Source: Actinomycetota bacterium
GTDB taxonomy: Bacteria; Actinomycetota; Thermoleophilia; Solirubrobacterales; Solirubrobacteraceae
Length of the DNA stretch: 5,769 nt
Direction of reading: 5' to 3'
Assembly (NCBI GenBank): GCA_005788585.1
Contig: SYBY01000066.1
Coordinates: forward strand, 1 to 5,769
The notes beneath the pieces are model-generated. The model was given only the letters and a program-made list of their open reading frames with translations. It was not told the origin of the DNA and ran no database searches. Positions 4,459-5,769 of the stretch are shown in pieces. Both the position numbers and the translations under genes were made by a program. Positions within the stretch are counted from its first letter, which is position 1; each line of letters opens with the position of its first letter.

Positions 4459-5769
4459 ATGACGTACTTCGTGACGGGCGCGACGGGATTCATCGGCCGC
4501 AATCTCATAGAGCGGCTGCTGAAGCGGGACGTCGACATCGCCGTCCTGGTCCGCGAGTCGTCGACCGACCGGCTCGACGCGCTGATCGAGCGGTGGGGTG
4601 CGAGCGGACGCATCCGGCCCGTCATCGGTGACCTCGCGCAGCCGCGGCTCGGCCTGGACGACGAGGCGATCGCCGGGCTGCAGGACGTGACCGAGCTCTT
4701 CCACCTCGCCGCCATGTACGACATGACGTCGACCGACGAGCTCAACCGCGCGCTGAACGTCGAGGGCACGATCTTCACGCTCGACGCCGCCCGCGCGATG
4801 GGCGCCGAGCGGTTCCACCACGTCTCCTCGATCGCGGTCGCCGGGATGTACCAGGGCCTCTTCCGCGAGGACATGTTCGACGAGGGCCAGCAGCTCCCGT
4901 CGGCGTACCACCGCACGAAGTTCGAATCCGAGCAGCTCGTGCGCATGCAGAACGACATGCCGTGGCGGGTGTACCGGCCCGCGATCGTCGTCGGCGACTC
5001 GAAGACCGGCGAGATGGACAAGGTCGACGGGCCGTACTACCTGTTCAAGCCGATCCAGCGGCTGCGTCACTACGTGCCCGAGTGGTTCCCGCTCATCGGC
5101 CCGGAGCTCGGCGCGACGAACATCGTCCCGGTCGACTACGTCGCCGACGCGATCGACCACATCGCGCACCTGCCCGACCACGACGGGCAGGCGTTCCACC
5201 TCGCCGCGTCGCGCCCGATCAAGTCCGGTGACGCGCTGAACGCGTTCTGCCGCGCTGCGCACGCGCCGCAGCTGCAGATGCGCGTCGACAAGGGCCTGCT
5301 CGACGCCCTGCCCAAGGGCACGATCTCGATGCTCATGAAGCTGCAGTTCGCCAAGGACATGCGCAACACGCTCCTGGCGGACCTGGGGATCCCGGACGTC
5401 GTCATCGATTACGTCGGCCTCGCGTCGCAGTTCGACACGCGCGACACCGAGCGCGCGCTGGCCGGCACCGGCATCACCGTGCCGCCGCTGGACAGCTACG
5501 CCGGCAAGCTCTGGGACTACTGGGAGCGCAACCTCGACCCGGACCTGTCGAAGGACCGGTCGTTCGAGGGCGCCGTCAACGGCCGGACCGTGCTCATCAC
5601 GGGCGCGTCGGCCGGCATCGGCAAGTCGGCGGCGATCAAGATCGCGCGCGCCGGCGGGATCCCGCTGCTCGTCGCCCGCAGCGAGGACAAGCTGCAGGCC
5701 GTCAAGCAGGAGATCGAGAACTTCGGCGGGACGGCGTACGTCTACCCGGCGGACATCGCCGACCTGACC
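4459..5769 (+). CDS. Two-domain SDR protein, probable fatty acyl-CoA reductase (alcohol-forming), 3' end off window
   Basis: The first 437 residues are present and no stop occurs before the edge. The N-terminal domain is an extended/NAD_binding_4-type SDR: nucleotide-binding TGATGFIG (6-13), VIGDL (55-59), LFHLAAMYDM (80-89), HVSSIAVAG (121-129) with the catalytic Ser region, and Tyr150-x-x-x-Lys154 in YHRTKFESEQ. Blocks such as FREDMFDEG, TGEMDKVDGPYY and NIVPVDYVADAIDHIAHL match, from memory, the roughly 660-residue fatty acyl-CoA reductases of Marinobacter, with mycobacterial AcrA1 as another family member. After DYWERNLDPDLSKDR (353-367) a second, classical SDR domain begins, with TGASAGIG (381-388) and Asp432 in the ADIAD adenine-binding position; its own Ser-Tyr-Lys site lies beyond the edge. 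The family reduces long-chain acyl-CoA or acyl-ACP through the aldehyde to the fatty alcohol with NADPH, for wax ester or ether lipid formation. A less specific two-domain SDR oxidoreductase is the alternative. A good ribosome binding site precedes the ATG. Confidence 0.85.
   Translation, partial: MTYFVTGATGFIGRNLIERLLKRDVDIAVLVRESSTDRLDALIERWGASGRIRPVIGDLAQPRLGLDDEAIAGLQDVTELFHLAAMYDMTSTDELNRALNVEGTIFTLDAARAMGAERFHHVSSIAVAGMYQGLFREDMFDEGQQLPSAYHRTKFESEQLVRMQNDMPWRVYRPAIVVGDSKTGEMDKVDGPYYLFKPIQRLRHYVPEWFPLIGPELGATNIVPVDYVADAIDHIAHLPDHDGQAFHLAASRPIKSGDALNAFCRAAHAPQLQMRVDKGLLDALPKGTISMLMKLQFAKDMRNTLLADLGIPDVVIDYVGLASQFDTRDTERALAGTGITVPPLDSYAGKLWDYWERNLDPDLSKDRSFEGAVNGRTVLITGASAGIGKSAAIKIARAGGIPLLVARSEDKLQAVKQEIENFGGTAYVYPADIADLT

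Noticed and set aside
4267..5262. A 331-codon minus-strand open frame
   Set aside because: It lies opposite the acyl-CoA reductase gene, which has unmistakable SDR motifs and a ribosome binding site.
5440..5450. A GCGACACCG stretch resembling the arm of the palindromic repeat
   Set aside because: Only the outer few bases match and it lies inside conserved coding sequence (DTRDTER) of the acyl-CoA reductase; no partner arm is present.

Overview
The base composition is very high in G+C, GTG starts are used, and promoter-like TAnnnT hexamers sit very close to start codons. Together with the gene families present, this suggests a high-GC Actinomycetota chromosome. A member of the Thermoleophilia/Solirubrobacterales is my best guess, but this is inference and no phylogenetic marker gene is present.

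Layout, left to right. (1) Positions 2-265, plus strand: the 3' end of an MnhG/PhaG-type subunit of a multisubunit monovalent cation/proton antiporter; its partner genes would lie off the left edge. (2) 262-2157, minus strand: an ABC-F family ATPase with two ABC domains, whose stop codon overlaps the antiporter stop codon within the tetranucleotide CTAG. (3) 2181-3211: a compact unit holding one minus-strand gene, an AbiEi-like winged helix fused to a DUF559 (VSR/PD-(D/E)XK-like) domain. It is bracketed by two 41-bp imperfect palindromes that are inverted copies of each other. (4) 3220-3933, minus strand: a crotonase-superfamily (enoyl-CoA hydratase/isomerase-like) protein. (5) 3958-4239, plus strand: a small protein with a signal peptide and one membrane segment, divergent from the crotonase with only 24 bp between start codons. 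(6) 4240-4458: an intergenic stretch with a 9-bp GC-rich hairpin and a perfect 7-bp inverted repeat just before the next gene. (7) 4459-end, plus strand: the first 437 residues of a two-domain SDR protein that closely resembles bacterial fatty acyl-CoA reductases (Marinobacter FAR, mycobacterial AcrA1 type). It runs off the right edge.

The crotonase and the acyl-CoA reductase both point to acyl-CoA/lipid metabolism, although they are divergent and probably separately controlled. The crotonase, DUF559 gene and ABC-F gene are tandem on the minus strand, and the palindrome-flanked DUF559 unit appears to have been placed between the other two. That unit is the most unusual part of the window. Its two ends match better as inverted repeats (34/41) than as direct repeats (31/41), one end supplies the stop codon of the gene, and the reading frame stays open from one repeat into the other. 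It may be a small nuclease-bearing mobile or selfish element; that idea is inference from structure alone.
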